This document shows, piece after piece, positions 9,226-17,559 of a stretch of DNA of 64,000 bases (position 1 is the stretch's first letter; each line of letters starts with the position of its first letter). Source of the stretch: Parabacteroides distasonis ATCC 8503 (lineage in GTDB: Bacteria > Bacteroidota > Bacteroidia > Bacteroidales > Tannerellaceae); contig NC_009615.1 of assembly GCF_000012845.1 (NCBI RefSeq), positions 4,714,501 through 4,778,500 on the forward strand. The letters are read 5' to 3'. The position numbers and the translations under genes were made by a program. The notes below the pieces were generated by a model, which saw only the letters and a program-made list of their open reading frames with translations, searched no databases and had not been told where the DNA came from.

Positions 9226-9548
9226 GATTTTTGTTTTTTTCTTTTCGTGAATAATCTGAAGACTCTCTTGCGGTGAATTAGGTAGCGCGGATGGCGTTTT
9301 TCGGCCAGCAGCTTCATCAGTCCGTGTTCACCGTAGCGGGCGTTTAACCGAAAAGTCATCCATACCAGTAGGCCACCGGATATGCTCCCGAAGGAGATGC
9401 ATATCCATTGGTCCACACCCACCAGATAGAGGATAACCACCGCAAGGAGCACCATCACAAGTCCGCCGGCGAAAACGAACAGATATTGAGACTTGAGTCC
9501 CTTGAACTCGACGGGATTGCCCGCACCTTTGTTTACCGGATACTTCAT
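9222..9548 (-). CDS. traF: TraF, small membrane conjugation protein (DUF4133)
   Basis: The 108-residue protein has two membrane helices (about 24-45 and 50-68) and a basic tail, the VirB3-like DUF4133/TraF pattern; YPVNKGAGNPVEFKGLK at the N-terminus is typical. It sits four bases after traE and overlaps traG, consistent with a VirB3-VirB4 pair acting together at the inner membrane. Confidence 0.88.
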   Translation of the reverse strand: MKYPVNKGAGNPVEFKGLKSQYLFVFAGGLVMVLLAVVILYLVGVDQWICISFGSISGGLLVWMTFRLNARYGEHGLMKLLAEKRHPRYLIHRKRVFRLFTKRKKQKS

Positions 9549-9552
9549 GCCT

Positions 9553-9855
9553 CTAGAGGAAGAAGGAACGCAGGATGGTGGCGGCCACGATCAGAAAGAT
9601 ACATGCGAAAAACCAGCTGGCGGCTGTCTTCGAGGTATCAGGATCGCCACTGGAGAACTTGCCGTAGGTCTTGATACCGCCCACCAACCCCAGGACGGCC
9701 CCGATGGCGTAGCACAACTTAGTGGCGGGATCGAAATACGAGGTCATGAGACTGGTCGCCGCGTTGATACCGGCAAGGCCCTGACCTTGGCCCTGCGCAA
9801 AAACACTGGCGGTAATAACCGCACACATCACAGAAAAAAGGATTCTTCTCTTCAT
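9553..9855 (-). CDS. traE: TraE, VirB2-like conjugation protein (DUF4134)
   Basis: The start at 9855 (MKRRILFSVM) gives a 100-residue protein with a signal peptide ending VFAQ and two membrane helices (about 50-70 and 78-98), the DUF4134/TraE layout thought to correspond to a VirB2-like pilin. A longer in-frame start at 9939 would add 28 residues without a signal peptide. It is the first gene of this tra segment: the usual traA-D genes are not directly upstream; cargo genes and a regulatory repeat lie there instead. Confidence 0.85.
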   Translation of the reverse strand: MKRRILFSVMCAVITASVFAQGQGQGLAGINAATSLMTSYFDPATKLCYAIGAVLGLVGGIKTYGKFSSGDPDTSKTAASWFFACIFLIVAATILRSFFL

Positions 9856-9933
9856 TGTCGAATCATTTAGGTGAGACATAAATTTGAATTCGACAGCGAA
9901 TGTAAAATGGAATAACGTACTGTAATTCAGTGC

Positions 9934-9973
9934 TGTCATCAGATGTCACCAGATGTCATCAAATGTCCTAAAT
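9934..9973. repeat. 10-bp tandem repeat upstream of traE
   Basis: Three consecutive 10-bp units, TGTCATCAGA, TGTCACCAGA and TGTCATCAAA, are followed by a degenerate TGTCCTAAAT. The block lies 79-118 bases upstream of the traE ATG, between traE and the divergent His-rich gene. The 10-bp period places every unit on the same face of the helix, as in an activator or repressor array. The same unit recurs at 22,304-22,343 upstream of traP. Confidence 0.75.
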
Positions 9974-10014
9974 GACCATAATAATCTAGTTTTGCTATAA
10001 TTTTTAGACAAAAA

Positions 10015-10045
10015 TTGCTTTTTGTCTTTTTTATACCTATGTTTG
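10015..10045 (+). promoter_or_regulatory. Bacteroidota-type promoter for the His-rich gene
   Basis: TTG at 10015-10017 is followed by 20 bases and then TATGTTTG at 10038-10045, an exact TTG-N20-TAnnTTTG arrangement. Transcription would start near 10052, about 35 bases before the ATG at 10087. Confidence 0.65.
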
Positions 10046-10086
10046 CGAATATAACCGTATTTATCAACAAAAAGCTTTGTAAAAAT

Positions 10087-10608
10087 ATGAGACAATTTAA
10101 AGTTTTGCTATTGCTCATAGCTATTTCTTGTTCCATGTTTGCGCAAGATAGGCTATCATTGTTTATTGGCAGGGCAAATAAATATGCCTCTGTGGAACTT
10201 TCGGATTACCGAAAACGTTTGTGTATAGAATATAATACCCCCAACAATCTATTGGATGATTATTATAGGCAATGTGGAAGAGATTGGGGGAATGTAGGTT
10301 TGGCCCTTGAAATAGCCAAAACATCTGGCAGGCACATGCGTGATGTATGTGATTATTATAAACGTTACCATAGGCACGGCTGGGATCGTGTTTTGATAGA
10401 GATAGGTATAAGGCCGGGATCGGTATATTACAATCCTTTCTATGACAGGGTAAATTATCATAGTAATTGTTGGCATGAACATTATTGTTCATACTGTGAC
10501 CATCACCGAAAACATCATCACAAACATTATAAAAAACACAAGAAGCATAAACACAACAAACATTATAGGTGGGATGATGATGACGACGATGACTGGAATG
10601 ATGATTAA
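10087..10608 (+). CDS. His/Lys/Asp-rich exported protein, probable metal binder
   Basis: The start at 10087 (MRQFKVLLLL) is chosen because the promoter -7 box overlaps the upstream part of the open frame. The 173-residue product has a signal peptide ending MFAQ near residue 19, a helical domain with conserved-looking Cys and Trp (about 20-130), and a tail (about 130-173) packed with His, Lys and then a run of seven Asp. Such a tail could bind divalent metal in the periplasm. It lies 28 bases before a beta-barrel gene that has its own Asp/His-rich loop. DNA here is clearly more AT-rich than the tra operon. I recognise no named family. Confidence 0.8.
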   Translation: MRQFKVLLLLIAISCSMFAQDRLSLFIGRANKYASVELSDYRKRLCIEYNTPNNLLDDYYRQCGRDWGNVGLALEIAKTSGRHMRDVCDYYKRYHRHGWDRVLIEIGIRPGSVYYNPFYDRVNYHSNCWHEHYCSYCDHHRKHHHKHYKKHKKHKHNKHYRWDDDDDDDWNDD

Positions 10609-10636
10609 CATTTATTAAGTATAAAAATATATTGAA

Positions 10637-11164
10637 ATGAGAAAGATTTTAATTTTTTTAGGATTGTTGTTTGTTATGTTGAGTGGCGTTTATGCTCAAA
10701 AAGGTAGACAAGCTATTGGATTCGGACTGAGTTATGGGACGGAAATTGAGAGTATTGGCCTTGGGTTGAAATATCAATACAATATAACCAACCCCATACG
10801 TCTTGAGCCGTCTTTGAATTACTTTATAGAAAACGACAATGTTAGTATGTTGGACATAAATATGAATCTCCATTATTTATGTCCCGTAGGCAGAAGCGTA
10901 AAGTTATATCCCCTATTCGGTTTTACATTTTCTAATTGGATGTTTGACCTAGGAGATGGTTTTGATATTGATGTGGACGGAGACCATATTCATATAGACA
11001 AAGATGATGACAATCATAACGAATGCAGGGTAGGAGTGAATATCGGTGGTGGAGCCGACTTCGCATTGACAAGTAGTTGGATTATGAATTTCGAGTTACG
11101 CTACCAACTGGTCAGTGATTTTGATCAGGCTGTATTCAATTTGGGATTCGCTTATCGTTTTTAA
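10637..11164 (+). CDS. small outer-membrane beta-barrel with Asp/His loop
   Basis: The 175-residue protein has a signal peptide (ending VYAQ near 20), alternating amphipathic strands and a C-terminal aromatic strand ending in YRF, the pattern of an eight-stranded outer-membrane barrel. One loop at about residues 112-130 reads DIDVDGDHIHIDKDDDNHNE, dense in carboxylates and His. It follows the His-rich gene by 28 bases and probably shares its promoter. A role in metal handling at the surface is inferred from these two features only. Confidence 0.82.
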   Translation: MRKILIFLGLLFVMLSGVYAQKGRQAIGFGLSYGTEIESIGLGLKYQYNITNPIRLEPSLNYFIENDNVSMLDINMNLHYLCPVGRSVKLYPLFGFTFSNWMFDLGDGFDIDVDGDHIHIDKDDDNHNECRVGVNIGGGADFALTSSWIMNFELRYQLVSDFDQAVFNLGFAYRF

Positions 11165-11183
11165 TTTATTCTATAATAAAACA

Positions 11184-11227
11184 ATATCAGCCCTTTACTG
11201 AAAATTGCTTCAGTAAAGGGCTGATAT
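11184..11227 (+). terminator. 19-bp perfect hairpin after the barrel gene
   Basis: Arms at 11184-11202 and 11209-11227 are perfectly complementary over 19 bases with a 6-base loop, 20 bases after the barrel stop codon. There is no clean T-run after it, so it may stop transcription, protect the 3' end or bind a protein. Confidence 0.6.
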
Positions 11228-11365
11228 ATAGAATTGAGCAAGAAGCGTATTGGAGTTTTAGAAATGAGTGCTTACAACCACATTTTTGTCTAAGAAGAAT
11301 ACAAAAAGAGTGTTCTTTTTTGTATTTCTGAAAAGGATAGTGTGACAATTAAGTAAAACAGATCC

Positions 11366-13666
11366 ATGCGTATAAAGAGATATTCTATCGTAATCTTGTT
11401 TCTATTCGTCTCTTTGTATATAAAGGCGACGGGACAGTCTTGTGATGTCATTTACATCAATGGTGAGCAATGGTGGCTGATGGCCAGACCAATAGACAAG
11501 GATTCCGCCCTATATACACGGTTAAGGGACTTTCTTCCGGAAAATCATTGTATGTCAACCGCCAACTGGGATGGTTATACGGCCTTTTGGAAAATAGAGG
11601 ACAGCTGTCTTTACCTGCAACGTATGGAAATATGCGTATATGACAAGGCAAGTCGGAAAGATTCCACTTTGATTTACCACACAGACGCTCTGAAAACACT
11701 TTTTGCCTCTTATTATGAGAACGGAAGGATTCCTGCCCGCTGGTTCAGCGGTGAACTACGGGCCGGCAAAGGTGATTTGGTACATTATGTCCACTCCGGT
11801 TTCGACCGTAATATGGAAGCCGAACAGGTAATTCTACTCAGGCAAGGCAGGATACAAAGTGTACGGACATACCATAATTTCAAACAACCTGGAATAAAGA
11901 TTTTAGAATCACAAGATGAAATCATCCGGCGGTTCCCCTGGCATCGTTTTCCGAAGTACAAAGGACAGCGGCTGATATTCAGTATACGTAATATCCAATG
12001 TACCCCGGATGGCCATCTCCTGGACTTTGATGTCCGAACTTTGTTCATACGTCCCAAAGGAGAAAACATTGAAGACCGGAACCACCCATTAGTGAAAGCT
12101 TTCAAAGAGACACTGAAAAGTATTTATCCATGGGAGAGACTATTCATCAACGGGAAATATACCATGGAACCTCTAAACTGCGTATTAGGTATTTGGGAGA
12201 AAAATGATTTACCATCCAAAGCAGATAACGATACAACCGGATATTCCATTATAGGTAAAGTTTATGGGGAAGAAGTGCGACAGATTCCGCCCTATGATGT
12301 TATAAAAAGGCCGTTGACCGGTTCCAATCTGAGAGTAGAGGGATTGCCTTTTCAAGGTTGGCTGACTGATTCTACAGGAACTTTCAGAATAAAACATTTA
12401 AAAAAAGGACAATGTCTTTTGCGGGCAGAATTTATTGGCTTGAATCCTTGTGACACACTCGTCACCGTGTCCGGAACAACATGCACGGACACCTTACAAC
12501 TGGTATTGACATTGCCTTATGACTATATCGAAGAATATGTATGTTCACCGAAATTGTCACGTGAATATATCAATAAAGGGCACCCGAATCTAAAACTGGT
12601 CATACCCATTGAACAAGACAAAAAAGTACGGGAACATATCTTTTGGAAAAAGTATGGAGTAAAATATTATAGCTATTATCCCCTGAAAGAAAACGGAAAG
12701 ATGGATTGCTATTTAAACACGCCCAATCGTCTGTTGACAGCCTACAACCGGGAAGTGTTCCGCTATCTGGATAAAAAATACGGGAAAACATGGCGCGAGG
12801 AAGTACCTCCCGGCATCTTCGGACTGGATAAATCATTGGATGAGCTACGGGATGAAAGCTGGCTTATCAAGACATTGAGCCGACGATGTAAATACCCGAT
12901 AGTCTGGCAGAAGAAGAACAAAGGCTGTGTCTTGCGAGTTGCTTACGAAGTGAATCAGGATGGTTACATCACCACGGCCACTATTCTTGGTAAAACGCCC
13001 CGTTCATTTCGAAAATCAGTACTGGATGTTTTACAATCGTTTAGAAATGAACCTACTGTCTTATGCCCTGGAAAGGATACGCTATGCATTCAATACAGAC
13101 TGGATACCATGCCACTCCTTCCGAAGGCGGATGTGGTTATTACCGGTTATTCCACCTGCGACCAACCCGTCTTGATGAGATATGATGCCACCTTGATTGC
13201 CCATACCCCTGAACCTCGTTTGGAAGCGGGTGTTCCGGTCTGTTATCTAAATGAGCGTGGAGATACCATTGTGCCATACGGCAGATATAAATTCTGTCAA
13301 ACCGATACCATCAAAGGTATAGGCTTTGTATACGAAGACAAGCCAAGAGATGCCAGGATAGTCTGCATTAACGATGCAGGCAAGAAACTTTTTTATGTAG
13401 TCGAATGTGATAACGGACCTGATTATGTCAAGGAAGGGTTGTTCCGAATCATGGATGAGAAAGGCCTGATGGGTTTTGCCGATTCGTCGGGACACATAAT
13501 CATTACTCCCCAATTCAAGTTTGCATACCCTTTTGAGGGAGGAAAGGCTAAGGTTACATTTACGGGAAAACAAAAAGTCGTATCCGGGTCTGACGGCGAA
13601 AAACATTATTGGGATAGTGAAGAATGGAGATATATAAACAGAAGATGTAAGTTTGTACAACCTTAA
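11366..13666 (+). CDS. exported mosaic protein with CarboxypepD-reg, TonB-C-like and WG regions
   Basis: The 766-residue protein has a signal peptide (about 1-24). Residues about 291-375 look like a carboxypeptidase regulatory-like beta-sandwich (GYSIIGKVYGEE to FIGLNPCDTLVTV). Residues about 515-575 resemble the TonB C-terminal fold (LRVAYEVNQDGYITTATI). Residues about 697-722 form a WG-type repeat (GLMGFADSSGHIIITPQF). No trans-membrane anchor other than the signal is visible. It is the first of three genes with gaps of 11 and 12 bases, all exported. Function is unknown; the domain calls come from pattern recognition and need a profile search. Confidence 0.8.
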   Translation: MRIKRYSIVILFLFVSLYIKATGQSCDVIYINGEQWWLMARPIDKDSALYTRLRDFLPENHCMSTANWDGYTAFWKIEDSCLYLQRMEICVYDKASRKDSTLIYHTDALKTLFASYYENGRIPARWFSGELRAGKGDLVHYVHSGFDRNMEAEQVILLRQGRIQSVRTYHNFKQPGIKILESQDEIIRRFPWHRFPKYKGQRLIFSIRNIQCTPDGHLLDFDVRTLFIRPKGENIEDRNHPLVKAFKETLKSIYPWERLFINGKYTMEPLNCVLGIWEKNDLPSKADNDTTGYSIIGKVYGEEVRQIPPYDVIKRPLTGSNLRVEGLPFQGWLTDSTGTFRIKHLKKGQCLLRAEFIGLNPCDTLVTVSGTTCTDTLQLVLTLPYDYIEEYVCSPKLSREYINKGHPNLKLVIPIEQDKKVREHIFWKKYGVKYYSYYPLKENGKMDCYLNTPNRLLTAYNREVFRYLDKKYGKTWREEVPPGIFGLDKSLDELRDESWLIKTLSRRCKYPIVWQKKNKGCVLRVAYEVNQDGYITTATILGKTPRSFRKSVLDVLQSFRNEPTVLCPGKDTLCIQYRLDTMPLLPKADVVITGYSTCDQPVLMRYDATLIAHTPEPRLEAGVPVCYLNERGDTIVPYGRYKFCQTDTIKGIGFVYEDKPRDARIVCINDAGKKLFYVVECDNGPDYVKEGLFRIMDEKGLMGFADSSGHIIITPQFKFAYPFEGGKAKVTFTGKQKVVSGSDGEKHYWDSEEWRYINRRCKFVQP

Positions 13667-13677
13667 AGTCAAAACGT

Positions 13678-14550
13678 ATGAAAAAAATAGCGTACTTGTT
13701 ATCAGTTTATTTATTCTGCTTGTTACCCAAATTGCAAGCGCAGGATATCGATTTTCCGCTGTCACTGTCGGAAATAGAAAAGTATGAGAGCCGCATCCGC
13801 ATACAAAGGCTTCCCGCTGTCACCATCACCCATGCGGACGCCTACAAAATCAGGACACGACAACCAGTATATTCTCCTCGGACAAAAGAGATTGTGCTTG
13901 ATATAATCAATATGGATGGCCCTACAGCCGAGCTTGAATATCATAATCTCAAACAGATGGTAAATGGCAAATGGCTCGGTTTCCCCTTTATAGACAATCT
14001 TGTATTCGCCATTGGAGGAAGAGATTTATCCAAAGGCGATACGCTACCCGAACATATCCGTATGTCCGAGTTTAAATATCCGTTAAAGCCCAACAGGTAC
14101 CAGGCTAATTTTTATGTGTTTGCCAACATCCATACCTATTGCAATCTGACAGGTAAAAGTATTGTTTCCATAAAGGAGACGGAAATGGACGGTGCCTTTG
14201 CTTTCAAGGTATTACCATCCAATAATGATTCCATACGTATTTTATTTGAAAACCATACAAACCTGGAGGTACAACCGGTCTTTTTCCCTAGTATAAGTAC
14301 AGACGAGCGATATATGGTACATCCCTTTGCCCGTTCCGGTTGGGTAGGAGAAGCGAATTATATGAAAAGCCGTGCCCGTTTGAAAGGTGGAGAAGCGATA
14401 CTGTTTACCATTCCTGTCTCATGGGATGTCAACCGGATAACAGACAGAAACGACAAGAAACGATTCCAAGCAGGCAGGTTACTTTCAGGAAAATACCGAA
14501 TAGGACTGCAACTCGAAATTTATATGGATACGGAATTTGAAGTAAAATAA
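13678..14550 (+). CDS. exported Ig-like domain protein, function unknown
   Basis: The 290-residue protein has a signal peptide (ending LQAQ near 22). Its body contains a WLGFPFIDNLVFAIGG and LLSGKYRIGLQLEI pattern resembling the bacterial Ig-like domain found in Bacteroidales surface proteins, in which a folding core ends in G-YR motifs. It starts 11 bases after the mosaic protein gene and ends 12 bases before the SIMPL gene, so the three are one operon. No catalytic residues are evident. Confidence 0.75.
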   Translation: MKKIAYLLSVYLFCLLPKLQAQDIDFPLSLSEIEKYESRIRIQRLPAVTITHADAYKIRTRQPVYSPRTKEIVLDIINMDGPTAELEYHNLKQMVNGKWLGFPFIDNLVFAIGGRDLSKGDTLPEHIRMSEFKYPLKPNRYQANFYVFANIHTYCNLTGKSIVSIKETEMDGAFAFKVLPSNNDSIRILFENHTNLEVQPVFFPSISTDERYMVHPFARSGWVGEANYMKSRARLKGGEAILFTIPVSWDVNRITDRNDKKRFQAGRLLSGKYRIGLQLEIYMDTEFEVK

Positions 14551-14562
14551 ATACAACCGCTT

Positions 14563-15258
14563 ATGATAACAAGACTATTATTATTGGCAATGCTCCTGCC
14601 GCTAGCCGGCCTGTCACAGGTGCAGGCGCAGGCAGACGGACGCTACATTGAAGTGACCGGGACATCCGAGATTGAGATCGTGCCGGACAGGATTCACTAC
14701 ATTATCGAAATCCGTGAATACTTCGAGGAGGAGTTTGATGGCAGGTCCAAACCGGAGGAATATCGTACAAAGATCTCTTTGGACCGGATCGAACAGGGAC
14801 TGCGGGAAGTGCTGCATGACGCGGGTATCTCTCCGAATGCCGTCCGTACGCAGGAGATCGGTGATTATTGGCGTAAGCAAGGGCAGGACTTTCTGGTGGC
14901 CAAGACCTTCGATATTACGTTACTGGATTTCAAACAGATTGATGAAATCCTCAAACGTATGGATACCAAAGGTATCCATACCATGCGCATCGGTGAACTG
15001 GAAAACAAGGACATGTTGTCCTACCATCAAAAAGGAAAAATCGCGGCCTTGAAAGCGGCGCAGAGGAAAGCGTCCTATCTGGTGGAGGCATTGGGTAAAA
15101 AATTGGGACCGGTAATACGTATTGTAGAAGACGAAGCAGGTAGCAGCCTTCCTTTCTCACAGAGTAACGTGCTGTCCTCCAGTGTCGTTTCATTTGATAG
15201 TTTCCGTACAATTAAAAAGAAATACTCTATGCTTGTGCGGTTTGAGATTGCGGATTGA
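14563..15258 (+). CDS. SIMPL (DUF541) domain periplasmic protein
   Basis: The 231-residue protein has a signal peptide (about 1-23, ending VQAQ) and the SIMPL signature: ADGRYIEVTGTSEIEIVPDRIHY at the start of the mature part, an interior region predicting ITLLDFKQIDEIL, and a C-terminal RFEI strand. SIMPL proteins are periplasmic oligomers tied to outer-membrane stress and oxidative stress in other bacteria. Third gene of the cargo operon; ends before a bidirectional hairpin. Confidence 0.85.
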   Translation: MITRLLLLAMLLPLAGLSQVQAQADGRYIEVTGTSEIEIVPDRIHYIIEIREYFEEEFDGRSKPEEYRTKISLDRIEQGLREVLHDAGISPNAVRTQEIGDYWRKQGQDFLVAKTFDITLLDFKQIDEILKRMDTKGIHTMRIGELENKDMLSYHQKGKIAALKAAQRKASYLVEALGKKLGPVIRIVEDEAGSSLPFSQSNVLSSSVVSFDSFRTIKKKYSMLVRFEIAD

Positions 15259-15390
15259 AAGGAATCGTAACTGCCTGAATATAAGAAATAATGTCGTATA
15301 CTGCCATTGCCTTCAATAACTTGGTATGAAATTCGAGGAGGATCTTGAATCTAAATTCCAATGTTCTACCATATCGGATATTCATAAATA

Positions 15391-15436
15391 AACAAGCCAA
15401 CCTATTCTACCACATAAAGTAATAAGTTGGCTTGTT
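15391..15436. terminator. bidirectional terminator between convergent cargo operons
   Basis: AACAAGCCAAC (15391-15401) pairs with GTTGGCTTGTT (15426-15436), 24-base loop, between the plus-strand SIMPL operon and the minus-strand DUF4405 gene. It lies six bases beyond the DUF4405 stop codon. Confidence 0.65.
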
Positions 15437-15441
15437 CTAAA

Positions 15442-15819
15442 TTAATAACATAAATAAAGCCAAGGCATTATTGTCATCATTAACAGCATCAATAACAAAA
15501 CATAAAGCAATATCCGTAGTGTATGGTTCGGGCATTTCTTTGTAACAAAAGCCGATACCATCTTTATGTGTAACAAGATATGAATGGCAAGCAGAGTGAC
15601 CAATACAACTCCCGCCCACAAATGAATATTACCCCAATCATGCCTTCCCAAGCCCAGCAAATGTGAACACCATGGGGTAGCGTCTTGGAATCTTACAGCA
15701 TGGCGGGAAGGAATTACTATTTCCAATATGAAGCCACTTATACTTACCAAAGCCATTGCCATCAGCATGACAAAGTCTATGATAATATTAAGCGGCATCT
15801 TATTCTTTCCGGACATCAT
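15442..15819 (-). CDS. DUF4405 cytochrome-b-like membrane protein
   Basis: The 125-residue protein has four hydrophobic helices (about 8-30, 55-65, 68-88, 102-122) with His residues in the second and third (WCSHLLGLGRHDWGNIHLWAG and AIHILLHI), the arrangement of DUF4405 proteins that resemble b-type cytochromes. Its start overlaps the upstream DUF134-NifX stop by four bases. The pair suggests a redox or Fe-S linked function at the membrane; this is inference. Confidence 0.78.
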   Translation of the reverse strand: MMSGKNKMPLNIIIDFVMLMAMALVSISGFILEIVIPSRHAVRFQDATPWCSHLLGLGRHDWGNIHLWAGVVLVTLLAIHILLHIKMVSAFVTKKCPNHTLRILLYVLLLMLLMMTIMPWLYLCY

Positions 15820-16634
15820 TCTTTATGGCTATGTCCATGACATTCATGATGATGTTCATGGGATGAACAGCCCACTCCCGAATCTGTAAGTTTCCCGCTT
15901 AAATAATCAGCGGCAACTTCCAATAGATTACCCGAACAGCCTCTTATGACTTTGATATGGTGGGACGTAAGTACATTCAAGGCACCTTGCCCCATATTTC
16001 CTGCCAGCATAACGCTGACTCCCATGTTTTCCAATTCTCCTGCGATATTGGATTTACATCCGCATCCTTGCGGAGAAGGAATAGTCTCGCTACTTAGAAT
16101 CTGGTTGTCTTGTCCTACTGTCAGGATTGTGTAATACTCACAATGACCGAAATGGTTATCGACTACATTGTCTCTGGTCGGAATAGCAATTTTCATCATA
16201 ATCTCATTTTTATTAATGTTAATATTACTTGCGCTTAAGTCATCGGAGTGGCATACCGGACATTCCATCTTGCGGATTTTAAGCGTGGGATTGATATTGT
16301 TGAATAAGAAACCGCATGCTCCGCAACGGAACCATTCACTGTCTGTGTACGCTGCTCCGCCTTCTATCATAATGGTAACACCACGAACCAATGCCTTGGC
16401 AATCTTTTGCCTTGCGCTGACATATATCCGACTTAGTGTCGGACGTGATACTCCCATTGAAACAGACGCTTCCTGTTGGGTTTTCATTTCATAATCGCAT
16501 AACCGTATCGCCTCATACTCTTCAAAATGCAAGAATATGGTATTCTTACAACAACCGTTCAGACCTATGGGCTTGAATCCTGCGGCAACGGGCATGTCAT
16601 TAACTTTACGGATATTTTTAGGACGTGGTGACAT
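15816..16634 (-). CDS. DUF134 regulator fused to NifX/NifB-type iron-binding domain
   Basis: The start at 16634 (MSPRPKNIRKV) is the classic DUF134 N-terminus and lies just behind a -7 box. The 272-residue protein has a DUF134 helix-turn-helix part (about 1-95, with ASVSMGVSRPTLSRIY), a Cys4 zinc-ribbon-like segment (about 100-135), a dinitrogenase iron-molybdenum-cofactor-type domain (about 148-252, KIAIPTRDNVVDNHFGHCEY), and a tail rich in His (HEHHHECHGHSH). The two domains are often encoded by neighbouring genes. A metal- or Fe-S-sensing transcription factor is plausible; its target may be the DUF4405 operon itself. Confidence 0.82.
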   Translation of the reverse strand: MSPRPKNIRKVNDMPVAAGFKPIGLNGCCKNTIFLHFEEYEAIRLCDYEMKTQQEASVSMGVSRPTLSRIYVSARQKIAKALVRGVTIMIEGGAAYTDSEWFRCGACGFLFNNINPTLKIRKMECPVCHSDDLSASNININKNEIMMKIAIPTRDNVVDNHFGHCEYYTILTVGQDNQILSSETIPSPQGCGCKSNIAGELENMGVSVMLAGNMGQGALNVLTSHHIKVIRGCSGNLLEVAADYLSGKLTDSGVGCSSHEHHHECHGHSHKE

Positions 16635-16655
16635 TATATATATTGTTTCTGCTTG

Positions 16656-16663
16656 CAAATATA
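16656..16663 (-). promoter_or_regulatory. -7 box for the DUF134-NifX operon
   Basis: On the minus strand this reads TATATTTG, an exact TAnnTTTG, 22 bases before the ATG. No convincing -33 TTG at 19-21 bases upstream; the promoter may need an activator. Confidence 0.45.
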
Positions 16664-16833
16664 ATGAACAAATGCTCAAAATAAAAAACAATAGTTCCTC
16701 TTTTTTAAACCAAAATTACTTCCGAAATGAAGCCACATGCCGAACGGCATATAAATGAAAGCCGCCTTTCTGTAAAATACAGAATTCCGCCTATGTCCGC
16801 AGGCAGAATCCTATTCCCCGGAAGTATTCCCTC

Positions 16834-17470
16834 TTACACCAACTCCCGCCAGTCAACCCCGCCATTGTTCCTTTTCCCCCCTTTTTTCAAAGGTCGCGGG
16901 TTCCCATCTTCATCCAGGTTCTCTTCCAGCAGTTTATTCACGGCTTCCTCATTCCCTACCTGGGAAATGAAAAGATCGAACAGACTGGTATTGCGGATAG
17001 CGAACAGCGTCCGTGCGGCACTGCTCCTTTTGTCCGCATCCTGATCCGCCCCGTTCACCCTCATCAGCACATCCCCGACAAGGCTGAACTCCTCCAGCGT
17101 AACCGCCTGCGTAATCACTTCCGTTTCCGGTAATGTGCTGTCCAGTTCTTCCTGCTCCTTCCGAAGGAGTTCCATCTCCTCCAGCGGAAGCAGACATTCC
17201 ACATCCTCTTCCCGGATTTCCTCATCCTCACCGATATAGTCCGTCCCCTGTTCCAGCGGCTGACTCATATAGGGGGCCGCCGTCTTCCCGGCGTTCTCGT
17301 CAAGATAGACAAAGCGTGTCTTTCCCATCACTTCTTTCTCATCCGCCGGCTCCGGTGACATCGATATCATTTGTTCTCTTTTCGCCGGCGTGTACAGCAG
17401 GTCACACAGCTCACGTACTTTTTTCTTTTGTTCCCATACCTTATATAACAGGTAAGCGGCACAGCCGACC
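16834..17470 (-). pseudogene. DUF4122-like tra gene, 5' end removed at the IS21 element
   Basis: An open frame with an internal ATG at 17370 (178 residues) continues upstream without a stop right up to the IS end at 17471. The added residues include a membrane-helix-like VGCAAYLLYKVW followed by EQKKKVRELCDLLYTPAKRE, so the gene originally began earlier. The C-terminal part (FDLFISQVGNEEAVNKLLEENLDEDGNPRP) matches the DUF4122 family of conjugative transposons, as far as I recall it. The missing 5' part is not on the other side of the IS, so this is more than a simple insertion. A shortened product from 17370 could still be made. Confidence 0.75.
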
Positions 17471-17496
17471 TGTAGATACTAATTGAAAAGTGCACC
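17471..17496 (+). repeat. IS21 left terminal inverted repeat
   Basis: TGTAGATACTAATTG, then AAAAGTGCACC, the exact reverse complement of 20000-20025. A second AATTGAAAAG copy follows at about 17503-17513. Confidence 0.9.
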
Positions 17497-17559
17497 GTAT
17501 TTTAATTGAAAAGAGCTCCATCCATACTTGTTACAAAATTACATATAAGTTTAAAATCT

